A stretch of DNA of 64,000 nt from Actinoplanes ianthinogenes (GCF_018324205.1 NZ_AP023356.1:1178001-1242000); one strand, 5' to 3'; positions 1 to 8,394 are shown, counted from the stretch's first letter. The notes: generated from the letters alone by a model not told the origin. Numbers and translations are program-made.

Positions 1-1008
1 CTCGACCCGGGCACGGGCCCGGGCGCGGCCGGTGGCCAGCACATAGACCAGCCAGGCCAGCAGAGCGGTGAGGACCAGGCCGCCGGCCAGCACGGTGACC
101 GGCAGGCGTCCGCCCGCGCCGGGCAGCCGGCCGGAGTCGGCCCGCAGACCGAGCAGCCAGGTGTGGTCGGCGACCGGGATCGGCCGCTCCCGGGACAGGT
201 CCGGTTCACCGCCGACCCGCAGCTCGGCGACCTCGGCGCGGCTGCCGTCGCTGTTCACCGCGACCAGGCTGCCGTCCAGCTGACCCTGGCTGACCGTGCT
301 GAGCACGCCGGACAGGAAGTCGCCACCGCGCAGGGCGAGCACCACCCAGCCGCGGAACACCGGATCGTTCGACCGGGTCCAGATCGGCGCGACGAAGGCG
401 AACGACTGCTGCTGCCGCCCGGCCGGCAGGTCCCGGTCACGCAGCAGCACGTAGGTGTCCGAGACGGTGCTGCGCATGGTCTGCCGGGCCGCGTCCAGGG
501 CGGCCACCGGCTGGGCCACCGTGCCCAGGTCGACGCCGCTCCCGGCGCCGGCCCCGTCCTCGGTCAGCACCCGGGTGAAGATCGGGAAGTAGTGCTCGTT
601 CCGGCCGCTCCCCGGGTGCAGCGTCAGCCCGGCCGCGCCGCGCGCCTGCCAGTACGCCTGGGCGGCCGGCACCCCGGCGGCCGGTACCGGCACGACGTAG
701 GCGACCGCGGCCGCGCCGAGCAGCCCGGCGGTCTCCAGCGGTGCGCTGGCCTGGTCGAAGTCGTCCCAGGTCAGGTCGTTGTCGGTGGCCATCCCGGCGG
801 CGACGGTGTCGAGCAGGGTGCGGTAGCGATCGGTCTCGGCGCGGACCGCGGCGACCGCCATCTGGGCGCGCTGATCCATCACCCGGCGGGTGTTCTCCCG
901 CTGGGCGGCGCGCAGCCCGGCCACCGTCAGCAGCGTGACCAGGAGCCCGGCGAGCACGACCGCGGCGGCCAGCGCCGGGCCGGTGTATCGGCTCCGTCCC
1001 TCCACCAT
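1..1008 (-). CDS. CHASE-domain membrane sensor protein, C-terminus outside the window
   Basis: This reading frame is open from the start codon at 1008 to the first base, so the gene runs out of the window and its output domain is unseen. The 336 visible residues begin with a short cytoplasmic segment and a membrane helix (about residues 9-32). An extracytoplasmic domain of about 240 residues and a second membrane helix near residue 315 follow. The outer domain has CHASE-like features: a YFPIFTRVL stretch, a GVDL motif, and a conserved segment of about 30 residues centred on DAARQTM. CHASE domains sense small molecules and feed histidine kinases, diguanylate cyclases or cyclases; which applies here cannot be told. 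No ribosome binding site precedes the ATG, so the start is tentative. Confidence 0.75.
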   Translation of the reverse strand, partial: MVEGRSRYTGPALAAAVVLAGLLVTLLTVAGLRAAQRENTRRVMDQRAQMAVAAVRAETDRYRTLLDTVAAGMATDNDLTWDDFDQASAPLETAGLLGAAAVAYVVPVPAAGVPAAQAYWQARGAAGLTLHPGSGRNEHYFPIFTRVLTEDGAGAGSGVDLGTVAQPVAALDAARQTMRSTVSDTYVLLRDRDLPAGRQQQSFAFVAPIWTRSNDPVFRGWVVLALRGGDFLSGVLSTVSQGQLDGSLVAVNSDGSRAEVAELRVGGEPDLSRERPIPVADHTWLLGLRADSGRLPGAGGRLPVTVLAGGLVLTALLAWLVYVLATGRARARARVE

Positions 1009-1028
1009 AAAGAGCGTAAGCCGCAAAA

Positions 1029-1063
1029 CGCCCCCGTCGGCCGGACTTCGGCCAACGGGGGCG
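1029..1063 (-). terminator. Rho-independent terminator of the glucosaminidase gene
   Basis: A long GC-rich inverted repeat (arms CGCCCCCGT and ACGGGGGCG, with an inner GGCC/GGCC pairing) lies just past the stop codon at 1077. On the minus strand it is followed by TTTT. Confidence 0.8.
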
Positions 1064-1076
1064 CCCGCGAAGCGAA

Positions 1077-2216
1077 TTACTTCCAGGTGTCGTACTGGTA
1101 GAGCCGGTAGGCCGCCATGATGCCGGTGACCTTGGTGTAGTAGTTCGGGTCGGTCGCGTAACCGGCCTTCCACACCTGCCAGATGAAGTTGTTGGCGTCC
1201 TTGGTGTAGACGAACGCCGGCGTGTACCGCTGGTTGACCTTCAGGAAGTACCCGTGGTCACGGAACGAGTGCGCCATCGTGGCGTAGGTCCGGAACGCGT
1301 CCGACGTGGCGAAACACTTGCCGGCCTTGTCGCACTCGGTGGTCTGGTAGACGTGGCAGCCGCTGGCGATGGTGCCGAACTTGCCGCTCTGGCACTTGAT
1401 CCCGAAGAAGTTCTTGTCCACCGCGGCGAGGCCGCTGCGGCCCCAGCCGGACTCCAGGATCGCCTGGGCGATGGTGACCGACGGCGGGACGCCGAACTGC
1501 CGCCAGCCCTGCTGGGCGCCGGGCACCGCGGCCGCGATGAACTGCGTCTGGGTCATCGACGGGGTGGCCGGCGCGGTCGGTGACGAGGTCGCGCAGGCGG
1601 CCAGGGTGGCGGCGACGACGTAGGCGTGCGAGAGGTACCGCCCGTCGGTCGTCCGGTCCCACTGGCCGGAGGTACGCACCGTGCCCCGGACGGTCGAGCC
1701 GGGCACCGAGCAGACCAGCTGCACGGTGGCGCCGTTGGCCACCTTGCGCACCGAGGCGCCCTGGGTGGACGGCGCGGTCCGGACGTTCACCGCCCCGTCC
1801 GCGGTCCGCACCTTCGCCGTCACGTACGCGGTGGCCCCGCTCTGCGCCGGCTTGGTCTTCACCCTGTCGGCCGCCGGAGTCCCGCCGCACGCCGGGATCT
1901 TCCAGTTCGTCGTGACGTACGAGTGCGACACGTAGTACCCGTTGGTCAGCCGGTCCCAGGCCGCGGTGGTGCGCACCTTGCCACGCACGCTCTGCCCGGC
2001 CACCTGGCAGGCCACCGTGATCTTCTGGCCGTCGTGCAGGGTGCCCGTGACGGTGGCCGCCAGCGACGGCTTGGCCCGCACCTTGAGCTGGCTGTTCACG
2101 TCGACGATGGCGGTGACCCCGGCCGCGCTGGCGGCCGTCGGCGCCAATCCCAGCCCGGCCCCGGCGGCAAGCACCAGCGCGGCGCCGGTGAGCAGTCGTC
2201 GGGAGCTGTGCCTCAT
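1077..2216 (-). CDS. secreted SH3-domain N-acetylglucosaminidase (peptidoglycan hydrolase)
   Basis: The 379-residue product starts with a signal peptide (RR near the N-terminus, cleavage after SAA near residue 33). Two bacterial SH3-like repeats follow (about 35-105 and 130-205), each ending in similar WDR..(N/D)G.Y(V/L)SH motifs. The C-terminal 160 residues are a glucosaminidase domain of the FlgJ/LytG type. It carries the hallmark SVTIAQAILESGWGRSGLA, whose Glu is the expected catalytic acid, and NFFGIKC. The SH3 repeats probably bind cell wall while the enzyme cleaves glycan strands during growth or spore release. The ATG at 2216 was chosen because it begins the signal peptide and has GAAGGGG upstream; the longer open frame has no such support. 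The gene is divergent from the PAP2 gene. Confidence 0.88.
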   Translation of the reverse strand: MRHSSRRLLTGAALVLAAGAGLGLAPTAASAAGVTAIVDVNSQLKVRAKPSLAATVTGTLHDGQKITVACQVAGQSVRGKVRTTAAWDRLTNGYYVSHSYVTTNWKIPACGGTPAADRVKTKPAQSGATAYVTAKVRTADGAVNVRTAPSTQGASVRKVANGATVQLVCSVPGSTVRGTVRTSGQWDRTTDGRYLSHAYVVAATLAACATSSPTAPATPSMTQTQFIAAAVPGAQQGWRQFGVPPSVTIAQAILESGWGRSGLAAVDKNFFGIKCQSGKFGTIASGCHVYQTTECDKAGKCFATSDAFRTYATMAHSFRDHGYFLKVNQRYTPAFVYTKDANNFIWQVWKAGYATDPNYYTKVTGIMAAYRLYQYDTWK

Positions 2217-2371
2217 GAAAACGTCCCCTTCGTTCCGGTCGGCTCCGTACGAAGATCCGCTGCGCCCGTTGCGCCCCGAGTGCGCATCCGGGTGCGGGTG
2301 GGTTGCTTGGAAATCAGTGAGACTGGGAAAAGGCGTGACCACACTTGGGCGTCGACTTTTCAGGAGAGGCG

Positions 2372-3274
2372 ATGACGGCGGTCGCACAACGGGCACGCAG
2401 CGAGACCACCCCGGCCCCGGGCCGGTGGCACGCCATATCGCCGCTGCTGGTCGCGGTGCTCGCGGCGGCCGGGGCGTACCTGGTCTACGCGGTCTTCATC
2501 CGCACCGGACTGGGCCAGGCCGTGGACACCGCCTCGATGCGCGGCGGCGACGTGCGGCACGAGCAGGTGACCCAGGTGCTCAGCCGGACCCTGCAGGCCA
2601 CCCAACTCGCCGCGCTGGCGATCGTCTGCCTGGTCGCGGTCGCGGTCAGCGTCCTGCGCCGGCGCATCGACCTGGCGATCGGCGCGGCGCTGCTGGTGAT
2701 CGCCGCCAATGTCGCCGTCCAGCAGTTCAAGGCCCACCTGGACCGGCCCGACCTGGACGGCACCGGGATGCCGAACTCGTTCCCCAGCGGCCACACCGCG
2801 GCCGCCGCGTCGGTCGCGTTCGTGCTGATCCTGGTCTTCCCGAGGGCGCTGCGCGGCGCGATGGGCCTGCTCGGCGCGGCCTACGTCACCATCGTCGCGG
2901 TGGCCACCGTGTGGGCCGAGTGGCACCGGCCGAGCGACACCGTCGCCGCCCTGCTGATCGTGCTGGCCTGCGGCGCCCTGATCACCTGGGTGATCCGGCT
3001 GCGCCGGTCCGGCGGCGAACGGCCGTCGATCACCCCGGCCCGGGTGGCCACCCTGCCGCTCGCGCTGGTCGGCGCGATCTCGACCGCGGCCTGCCTGTTC
3101 GGCCTGGCCACGGTGGCCATGTCGGAACGGGTCCTGCCGGATCTGGTGTCCGGCCGCTTCGCCTTCCTCACCGGGGTGGCGGGCATCGTGTCCGCCGTCG
3201 CCGGCACGTTCTATTTCTGGGTCCGGCTCACCGCCGGTGATCCGCTGGCCCCCTCCCAAGGAGGCACCAAATGA
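2372..3274 (+). CDS. PAP2-superfamily integral membrane phosphatase
   Basis: The 300-residue protein has at least six hydrophobic segments and the three phosphatase motifs of the PAP2 family. These are KAHLDRP (motif 1), PSGHT with the catalytic His (motif 2) and EWHRPSD (motif 3). Such enzymes dephosphorylate lipid phosphates such as phosphatidic acid or undecaprenyl pyrophosphate at the outer membrane face; the substrate here is unknown. Extra helices follow the catalytic part. The ATG at 2372 has AGGAGAGG directly upstream and is preferred to an upstream TTG at 2345. The stop overlaps the next start (ATGA), so the two genes are translationally coupled. Confidence 0.85.
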   Translation: MTAVAQRARSETTPAPGRWHAISPLLVAVLAAAGAYLVYAVFIRTGLGQAVDTASMRGGDVRHEQVTQVLSRTLQATQLAALAIVCLVAVAVSVLRRRIDLAIGAALLVIAANVAVQQFKAHLDRPDLDGTGMPNSFPSGHTAAAASVAFVLILVFPRALRGAMGLLGAAYVTIVAVATVWAEWHRPSDTVAALLIVLACGALITWVIRLRRSGGERPSITPARVATLPLALVGAISTAACLFGLATVAMSERVLPDLVSGRFAFLTGVAGIVSAVAGTFYFWVRLTAGDPLAPSQGGTK

Positions 3275-4110
3275 CCACCCCCGGCTCCGGCGAGCAGAAC
3301 TCCACCGCCTCGGCAACCCCGGCCACCCACCCCGAAACCCCCGCCACCCCGGCCCCGCGCGCGGCCAGCCCCGCGACTCCCGCCCCGCGCGTGGACAGCC
3401 CCGCGACACCGGCGCTGCATGCAGACCCCGCGGCTTCCGCCCCGCGCGCGGACAGCCTCGCGACACCGGCCTTGCATGCGGACCCCGCGGCTTCTGCCCC
3501 GCGCGCGGACAGCCCTGTGGCTCCCGTCTCCGGATCCGGCAGCCCGGTCGACGATCCCGCTGCGGCCGCGCCTCAGGCCACCGGGCACATTCCGCCGGGA
3601 CCGGCCGGCGTGCCGCAACTGCCGGCGCAGACGCTCGGGCAGGCCGGGAACACCGCCGCGACCGTGGTGGTCGGCAGCTATGCCGACTACGCACTCGCGC
3701 AGAAGGCCGTCGACTACCTCTCCGACAACAAGTTCCCGGTCGAGCGCACCTCGATCGTCGGCACCGACCTGCGCCTGGTCGAAAACGTCCTGGGCCGCCT
3801 CACCACGGCCCGCGCGGCGGCTGCCGGAGCGGCCAGCGGCGCCTGGTTCGGACTGTTCATCGGTGTGCTGTTCGGCCTGTTCAGCAACTCGAACTGGTTC
3901 GCCGTCATCCTCACCACGGTGATCATCGGCGCGATTTGGGGCGCCGTCTTCGGCGCCATCGCCCACGCGGCCACCGGTGGCCGCCGCGACTTCTCGTCCC
4001 GCAGCTCGCTCCAGGCCGCCCAGTATGCGGTCCTCGCCGACGCCGAGGTGGCCGACGAAGCCCGCACCCTCCTGGTCCGCCTCAACTGGCAAGCCAGCGG
4101 CGCCCAATAG
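3271..4110 (+). CDS. general-stress-type membrane protein with Pro/Ala repeat N-terminus
   Basis: The 279-residue product has two parts. Residues 1-125 are low-complexity Ala/Pro/Asp sequence with imperfect 19-residue repeats (APRADSLATPALHADPAAS type), encoded by 57 bp tandem DNA repeats. Residues 130-279 resemble the general-stress-protein 17M/YflT-like domain: VVVGSYADYALAQKAVDYL and IVGTDLRLVE, then two glycine-rich membrane hairpin helices (about 190-235), then a soluble tail. Such proteins are common in actinobacteria and sometimes mislabelled as magnesium transporters; their role is unknown. An AAGGAGG site precedes the start, and the gene overlaps the PAP2 gene by four bases. Confidence 0.7.
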   Translation: MTTPGSGEQNSTASATPATHPETPATPAPRAASPATPAPRVDSPATPALHADPAASAPRADSLATPALHADPAASAPRADSPVAPVSGSGSPVDDPAAAAPQATGHIPPGPAGVPQLPAQTLGQAGNTAATVVVGSYADYALAQKAVDYLSDNKFPVERTSIVGTDLRLVENVLGRLTTARAAAAGAASGAWFGLFIGVLFGLFSNSNWFAVILTTVIIGAIWGAVFGAIAHAATGGRRDFSSRSSLQAAQYAVLADAEVADEARTLLVRLNWQASGAQ

Positions 4111-4134
4111 GCGGACCGGCCCGCGTCAACAGCC

Positions 4135-4170
4135 GAGCGGCACGGAAGTTCCCGCGCCGCTCGTTTGTTG
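4135..4170 (+). terminator. terminator of the PAP2/stress-protein operon
   Basis: The arms GAGCGGCACGG and CCGCGCCGCTC (one mismatch) are separated by six bases and followed by GTTTGTTG. The hairpin starts 25 bases after the stop codon at 4110. Confidence 0.7.
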
Positions 4171-4218
4171 ATGCGCAACCCCGGAGATCTAAAGCCCACC
4201 CGTCCCCGTCCCCGTCCC

Positions 4219-5203
4219 GCCGAGCCCGGCGTTGCCGAGCTGGCGTCCACGGCCCTATTGCGGGCGCGGACAGGGCCGCCAGGGCCAGCCCGGGTTGCCG
4301 GGCTGGCGTGCACGGCCCTGTTCCCGGCGTCGATAGGGCCATCAGGGCCAGCCCGGGTTGCCGGGCTGGCGTGCACGGCCCTGTTCCCGGCGTCGATAGG
4401 GCCATCAGGGCCAGCCCGGGTTGCCGGGCTGGCGTCCACGGCCCTATTCCCGGCGTCGATAGGGCCACCAAGGCCAGCCCGGGTTGCCGAGCTGGCATCC
4501 ACAGCCCTATTCCCGGCGTCGATAGGGCCACCAAGGCCAGCCGGGGTTGCCGGGCTGGCGTGCACGGCCCTGTTCCCGGCGTCGATAGGGCCGCCAGGGC
4601 CAGCCGGGGTTGTCGGGCTGGTGTGTATGGCCCTGTTCAGGGGTGGATAGGGCCGCCAGGGCCAGCCCGGGTTGTCGAGCTGGCGTGTATGGCCCTGTTC
4701 CCGGCGTCGATAGGGCCGCCGAGGCCAGCCCGGGTTGCCGAGCTGGCATCCACAGCCCTATTCCCGGCGCGGACAGGGCCGCCAGGGCCAGCCGGGGTCG
4801 TCGGGCTGGTGTGTATGGCCCTGTTCCCGGCGTCGATAGGGCCACCAAGGCCAGCCGGGGTCGTCGGGCTGGTGTGTATGGCCCTGTTCCCGGCGTCGAT
4901 AGGGCCACCAAGGCCAGCCCGGGGTGCCGAGCTGGCGTCCACAGCCCTATTCCCGGCGCGGGTAGGGCCACCAGGGCCAGCCCGGGTTGTCGGGCTGGTG
5001 TGCACGGCCCTATTCCGAGCGCGGATAGGGCCGCCAGGGCCAGCCGGGGGTGGGGTTGGCGGTCGGGGGCAGCCGCGGGCGTCGCCCTGGAGGGGTGGGC
5101 GTTTTGGCCGCGCCAGCGGCCTGCCCGGCCCGGAAGGGTCCCTGGCGGGAGCGACGATCAGTGATCAGCGCGGATCCGAGTCCGCTTGATCTTGATCTGG
5201 GTC
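4219..5203 (-). repeat. repeat element A: 13 x 63 bp palindromic tandem array plus diverged leader
   Basis: The gap between two convergent genes (stops at 4110 and 5204) is filled by 13 tandem units. Unit marks fall at 4251, 4314, 4377, 4440, 4503, 4566, 4629, 4691, 4754, 4817, 4880, 4943 and 5006, a 63 bp period with one 62. Each unit has two palindromes: GGCCCTAT....ATAGGGCC around about 11 bases, and CCAGCCCGG-GTTG-CCGGGCTGG. Most differences between units lie in the loops or at single stem positions. The minus-strand leader (5203 down to about 5066) contains GATCAAGATCAAG right after the sigma-factor stop and a GGCCGCTGGCGCGGCCAAAA block that resembles the leaders of elements B and C. I interpret it as a diverged member of that family in minus orientation. 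Since 63 is a multiple of three, spurious open frames run through it in several frames. Confidence 0.9.
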
Positions 5204-5992
5204 TTACAGGTCGTTGGCGAGCTGGGTGCGGAGCTTGGTGAGGGCCTTGGTCAGCAGCCGGGAGACGTGCATCTGGCTGATGCCGATCTGGTCGGCGATC
5301 TGCGACTGCGTCAGGTTGCCGTAGAAGCGCAGGGTCAGGATCCGCTGCTCGCGCTCGTCGAGGGAGGCGAGCGCCGGCCCGAGTGCCACCCGGGTCTCGG
5401 CCAGCTCGTACTCATGGTCCTCGCCGCCGAGGGTGTCGCCGAGCTCGGTGGTGCCGTCCGCGCTGATCGGCGTGGACAGGGACGTCGCGTTGTAGGCGCG
5501 TGCGCCCTCCAGGCCCTCCAGCACGTCCTCCTCGCCGATCCCGAGGTGGGCGGCGATGTCCGGCACGGTGGGAGAACGTCCCAGTTTGTGGGTCAGAGTG
5601 CTGTTCGCCTCGGTGATCGCCAGCCGCAACTCCTGGAGGCGGCGCGGCACGCGGACCGACCACGTACGGTCACGGAAATGCCGCTTGATCTCACCGATGA
5701 TGGTGGGAATCGCATAACCGGCGAAGTCGACACCTCGGTCCGGATCGAACTTGTCGACCGCTTTGATCAGGCCGACCGTCGCGGTCTGCACCAGGTCGTC
5801 GGTGGGCTCGCCACGCCCCGAATACCGATGGGCGAGGTGCCGGGCCAGGGGCAGCCACGCCTCGATCGCCCGGTCCCGCAACCGGGAACGATCCTGTCCG
5901 GCCGGTGACGCGGCCATCGCGTCCAGCAGCTCGGTGGCGGTGGCCTCGGGTGCGGCGTACGCCTGCTCGCCATGAAGCTCGATCGTTGCCAT
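5204..5992 (-). CDS. RNA polymerase sigma factor, SigB/SigF/SigG class (group 3)
   Basis: The 262-residue protein shows sigma region 2 (DDLVQTATVGLIKAVDKFDP and then GEIKRHFRDRTWSVRVPRR), region 3, and a region 4 helix-turn-helix at the C-terminus (LTQSQIADQIGISQMHVSRL). The GEIKRHFRD signature is typical of the SigB/SigF stress and sporulation class. No anti-sigma (RsbW-type) or anti-anti-sigma gene lies beside it, so its control must be encoded elsewhere. GGAGG sits 8 bases before the ATG at 5992. Three direct copies of GCCTAGCC or GCTAGCC lie in its 5' region. Element A begins right after its stop codon. Confidence 0.9.
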   Translation of the reverse strand: MATIELHGEQAYAAPEATATELLDAMAASPAGQDRSRLRDRAIEAWLPLARHLAHRYSGRGEPTDDLVQTATVGLIKAVDKFDPDRGVDFAGYAIPTIIGEIKRHFRDRTWSVRVPRRLQELRLAITEANSTLTHKLGRSPTVPDIAAHLGIGEEDVLEGLEGARAYNATSLSTPISADGTTELGDTLGGEDHEYELAETRVALGPALASLDEREQRILTLRFYGNLTQSQIADQIGISQMHVSRLLTKALTKLRTQLANDL

Positions 5993-6057
5993 GGGTGGTC
6001 CTCCATCAGACGGGCAGAGAGCCGTGCCCGCACGCGGCGACCGTTCTGAGAGGCAAC

Positions 6058-6087
6058 GCTAGCCGAGAAGCCTAGCCCTGCCTAGCC
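6058..6087 (-). promoter_or_regulatory. triple direct repeat upstream of the sigma gene
   Basis: GCTAGCC at 6058, GCCTAGCC at 6070 and GCCTAGCC at 6080 lie 65-95 bases upstream of the sigma start. The spacing of 10-12 bases puts them on one helix face. They could be an operator for the sigma gene or for divergent ppgK. No protein can be named. Confidence 0.35.
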
Positions 6088-6243
6088 GAAAGTATGAGTG
6101 ACGTTGCGTGAATACGGGAACTACACGACGAATTCATCCTATGGAGTCCGGGGCGGTCCCGCAGGGGCGCGCGGGATTTGCCGTCGGACCTTCGTGGTAA
6201 ACAGCACGACAGAGTGACCAGCAGGAAGACGGGAAGATTACGG

Positions 6244-7080
6244 ATGACCATCCTCGGCATCGACATCGGCGGCTCGGGCGTCAAGGGTGCGCCGGTCGAC
6301 ACCGCGCGCGGCGAGCTGCTCGACGAGCGGTTCCGCGTTCCCACTCCCCAGCCGGCCGACGTCGACAGCGTGGTGGACGCGGTCGCCGAGGTGGCGGCCA
6401 AGTTCGAGGGGTTCGACGTCGACGGGGTCGGGGTGACGTTCCCCGGCGTGGTCGTCGACGGCGTCACCCGCACCGCGGCGAACGTGCACAAGTCCTGGGT
6501 CGACGCCCCCGCGGCGCGGCTGTTCAGCGAGCGGCTGGGCAAACCGGTCACGGTGCTCAACGACGCGGACGCGGCGGGTGCGGCCGAGGTGGCGTTCGGC
6601 GGGCACGACCAGACCGGCCTGATCATGATGGTGACCCTGGGCACCGGCATCGGCACCGCCCTGTTCCTCGACGGCGTGCTCTTGCCGAACACGGAACTCG
6701 GCCACCTGGAGATCGACGGCAAGGACGCCGAGCTGATCGCCGCCGACCGCATCCGCGAGTCCGAGGACCTCAGCTGGGAGCAGTACGCGCACCGGGTCAG
6801 CAAGTATCTGCGGCACGTCGAGATGCTGCTCTCCCCGCGGCTGTTCATCATCGGCGGCGGCGTCAGCAAGAAGGCGGATCGGTACTTCCCGCTCCTGGAG
6901 ATCAACACCCCGGTCGTGGCGGCCACGCTGCTGAACAACGCCGGCATCATCGGCGCCGCGGTCTCCGCCGAGCAGGCCGCGAGCGGGCACGGCCAGCACC
7001 CGGGCGCCATCCCGGTGCACGCCGGCACCGCCGGCTCGCCGGACGGCGTCGCGCACACCGTCAACGCCGGGGAGGCCTGA
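6244..7080 (+). CDS. ppgK: polyphosphate glucokinase
   Basis: This 278-residue ROK-fold kinase phosphorylates glucose to glucose-6-phosphate using polyphosphate (and often ATP). It has the N-terminal phosphate loop [12 protein letters not shown], the catalytic region [18 protein letters not shown] and the C-terminal [10 protein letters not shown]. Residues past about 255 form a short Gly/His/Ala tail. The ATG at 6244 begins the phosphate-binding strand, and a purine-rich GGGAAG precedes it by about eight bases. Actinobacteria commonly rely on PpgK for glucose entry into metabolism, which would supply the glucan pathway encoded 3 kb downstream. Its stop overlaps the next start (TGATG). Confidence 0.88.
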   Translation: MTILGIDIGGSGVKGAPVDTARGELLDERFRVPTPQPADVDSVVDAVAEVAAKFEGFDVDGVGVTFPGVVVDGVTRTAANVHKSWVDAPAARLFSERLGKPVTVLNDADAAGAAEVAFGGHDQTGLIMMVTLGTGIGTALFLDGVLLPNTELGHLEIDGKDAELIAADRIRESEDLSWEQYAHRVSKYLRHVEMLLSPRLFIIGGGVSKKADRYFPLLEINTPVVAATLLNNAGIIGAAVSAEQAASGHGQHPGAIPVHAGTAGSPDGVAHTVNAGEA

Positions 7081-7547
7081 TGCCCCGCACCATCGCCACC
7101 AACACCCGGGCCGATCGGGCGGAGCTGCTGGAGTTCCTGCGCCCACGGCACCACGCGATCCTGATGACTGTGCGCAAGGACGGCCGTCCCCAGTCGTCGC
7201 CGAACACGTGCGGTGTCGACACCGAGGGGCGGATCGTGATCTCCAGCTATCCGGAGCGGGCCAAGGTCGCCAACATCCGGCGGAACCCGCAGGTCACCCT
7301 CTGCGTGCTTTCGGACGAGTGGAACGGCCCGTGGGTCCAGGTCGACGGCACCGCCGAGGTGATCGACCTGCCGGAGGCGGTGGAGCCGCTGGTGGAGTAC
7401 TTCCGGTGCATCTCGGGCGAGCACCCGAACTGGGAGGAGTACCGGCAGGCGATGCGCGAGCAGGGCAAGTGCCTGATCCGGGTGACGATCGAGAGCTGGG
7501 GTCCGATCGCCACGGGTGGCTTCCCGGCGCGGCTCGCCGACAGCTGA
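7080..7547 (+). CDS. PPOX-class split-barrel oxidoreductase (probably F420- or FMN-dependent)
   Basis: The 155-residue protein fits the pyridoxamine-phosphate-oxidase-like split beta-barrel family. Landmarks are ILMTVRKDGRPQSSPNT, the phosphate-contact strand GRIVISSYPERAKVANIRRNP, and VQVDGTAEVIDLPEA. In actinobacteria, members of this size are usually annotated as PPOX-class F420-dependent reductases, but cofactor and substrate cannot be read from sequence. It is coupled to ppgK by a one-base overlap, and a strong terminator follows. Confidence 0.8.
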   Translation: MPRTIATNTRADRAELLEFLRPRHHAILMTVRKDGRPQSSPNTCGVDTEGRIVISSYPERAKVANIRRNPQVTLCVLSDEWNGPWVQVDGTAEVIDLPEAVEPLVEYFRCISGEHPNWEEYRQAMREQGKCLIRVTIESWGPIATGGFPARLADS

Positions 7548-7558
7548 ACGCGGAATGG

Positions 7559-7608
7559 CCGCACGGCCGGCACCCCCAGGAGGACAAGGCGGGGTGCCGG
7601 CCGTGCGG
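7559..7608 (+). terminator. terminator of the ppgK operon
   Basis: Perfect 18 bp arms (CCGCACGGCCGGCACCCC and its complement) flank a 14-base loop and are followed by TTT. The hairpin begins about a dozen bases after the stop at 7547. Confidence 0.88.
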
Positions 7609-7692
7609 TTTCAGCCCTCTCCGCGAGGGGTCAGGCGTGCTGTCCGGCGGGCGCGAGGAACGCCCCAGCACACCGGGCAGAGAGGGTTGAGT

Positions 7693-7718
7693 TTTTCCAC
7701 AGTCGTGGGTTGTCCACA
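7693..7718 (+). other. pair of DnaA-box-like sequences in the ppgK-operon 3' gap
   Basis: TTTTCCACA (7693) and TTGTCCACA (7710) lie in the same direction 17 bases apart. The second equals the actinobacterial DnaA-box consensus. They sit in a 204-base gap (7609-7812) between a terminator and a convergent gene. The gap also holds a run of about nine C followed by a G-rich stretch and TTTT near 7768-7795. No dnaA, dnaN or other origin gene is near, so this is not oriC. It may be a DnaA-titration site or chance. Confidence 0.35.
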
Positions 7719-7812
7719 GCGTGGCCGCGCGGGGCTGGGGCCGGCCGTCAGACTGTGTTTGGGGTCGCCCCCCCCCCAGGGAGGGCGGGGGTTTTCGCGC
7801 GGCGGGCGGGGG

Positions 7813-8394
7813 CTACGCCGCCAGCGGCTCCCGAGACTGCTCAGCGTCCAGCAGATACAGCAGCGTGTCCCGATGCATCGCCGCGATCGGCTCCAGCAGG
7901 TCCGGGTGCCGCAGCAGCGTGGCCGCCTCCCGGTCCCGGACATCCGGCTGGAGCAGGCGGCGGAACTCGCTGGGCAGCCCGCCGGCGCGACGGGTGTGCG
8001 GCCGGGGCCGGGGCTCCGGGATCGGCACCGCGGCGATCACCGCGTCCACGCCGCGGCGGGCCAGCATCGGGTCGGCGAGCAGGCAGGCGGCCCAGCTGAC
8101 CACGACCTCGTCGACCCAGGTGCGCCAGCCCTCGCCCTCGGCGAACTCGTCGTCCGGCTCGCTGCCGGCCTTCCAGTCCAGCACCGCGGAGCCGCCCGGC
8201 CCGGCGATGGCGACCAGCGCCGCGTCGATCTCGGTCGGGTAGCGCAGCCAGGCGGCGACCGTCACGGCCTGCCGGGCCTGGAGCTCGGAGAGGGTGTGCG
8301 CGACCGTGTTCGACTCACCGCCGGGGTAGGCCCGGGCGAGCCAGTGGGTGCTGGCGGCGATCACCGGGGACAGTGCGGTCGACGGTCCGGCCAC
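7813..8394 (-). CDS. conserved-looking hypothetical protein
   Basis: I do not recognise the 193-residue product. It is soluble, acidic and probably mostly helical, with Ala-rich helices, a WRTWVDEVVVSWAACLL segment, a Pro-rich linker (IPEPRPRPH) and a helical C-terminus. There is no signal peptide, membrane helix or nucleotide-binding motif. A GTG at 8394 with TAAGGAG upstream sets the start. Codon usage matches genuine genes of the window (third positions almost all G/C), which supports it as real. It is divergent from the spermidine-synthase-like gene by about 90 bases. Confidence 0.6.
   Translation of the reverse strand: MAGPSTALSPVIAASTHWLARAYPGGESNTVAHTLSELQARQAVTVAAWLRYPTEIDAALVAIAGPGGSAVLDWKAGSEPDDEFAEGEGWRTWVDEVVVSWAACLLADPMLARRGVDAVIAAVPIPEPRPRPHTRRAGGLPSEFRRLLQPDVRDREAATLLRHPDLLEPIAAMHRDTLLYLLDAEQSREPLAA

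Noticed and set aside
163..1101. 312-residue plus-strand open frame
   Set aside because: It is antisense to the CHASE-domain gene and of low complexity. Codon third-position bias favours the minus strand.
2217..2371. c-di-AMP (ydaO-type) riboswitch before the glucosaminidase gene
   Set aside because: Such riboswitches often precede wall hydrolases in actinobacteria, but I could not find the conserved core in these 155 bases.
4219..5050. Array A as coding sequence for a 21-residue-repeat protein (e.g. frame 3714-4565 minus or 4165-4650 plus)
   Set aside because: The 63 bp period keeps several frames open on both strands at once. None has a good ribosome site or a domain, and the palindromes explain the pattern better.
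7609..7812. Chromosomal origin at the DnaA-like boxes
   Set aside because: Only two boxes are seen and no dnaA, dnaN, parAB or A/T-rich unwinding region is near.
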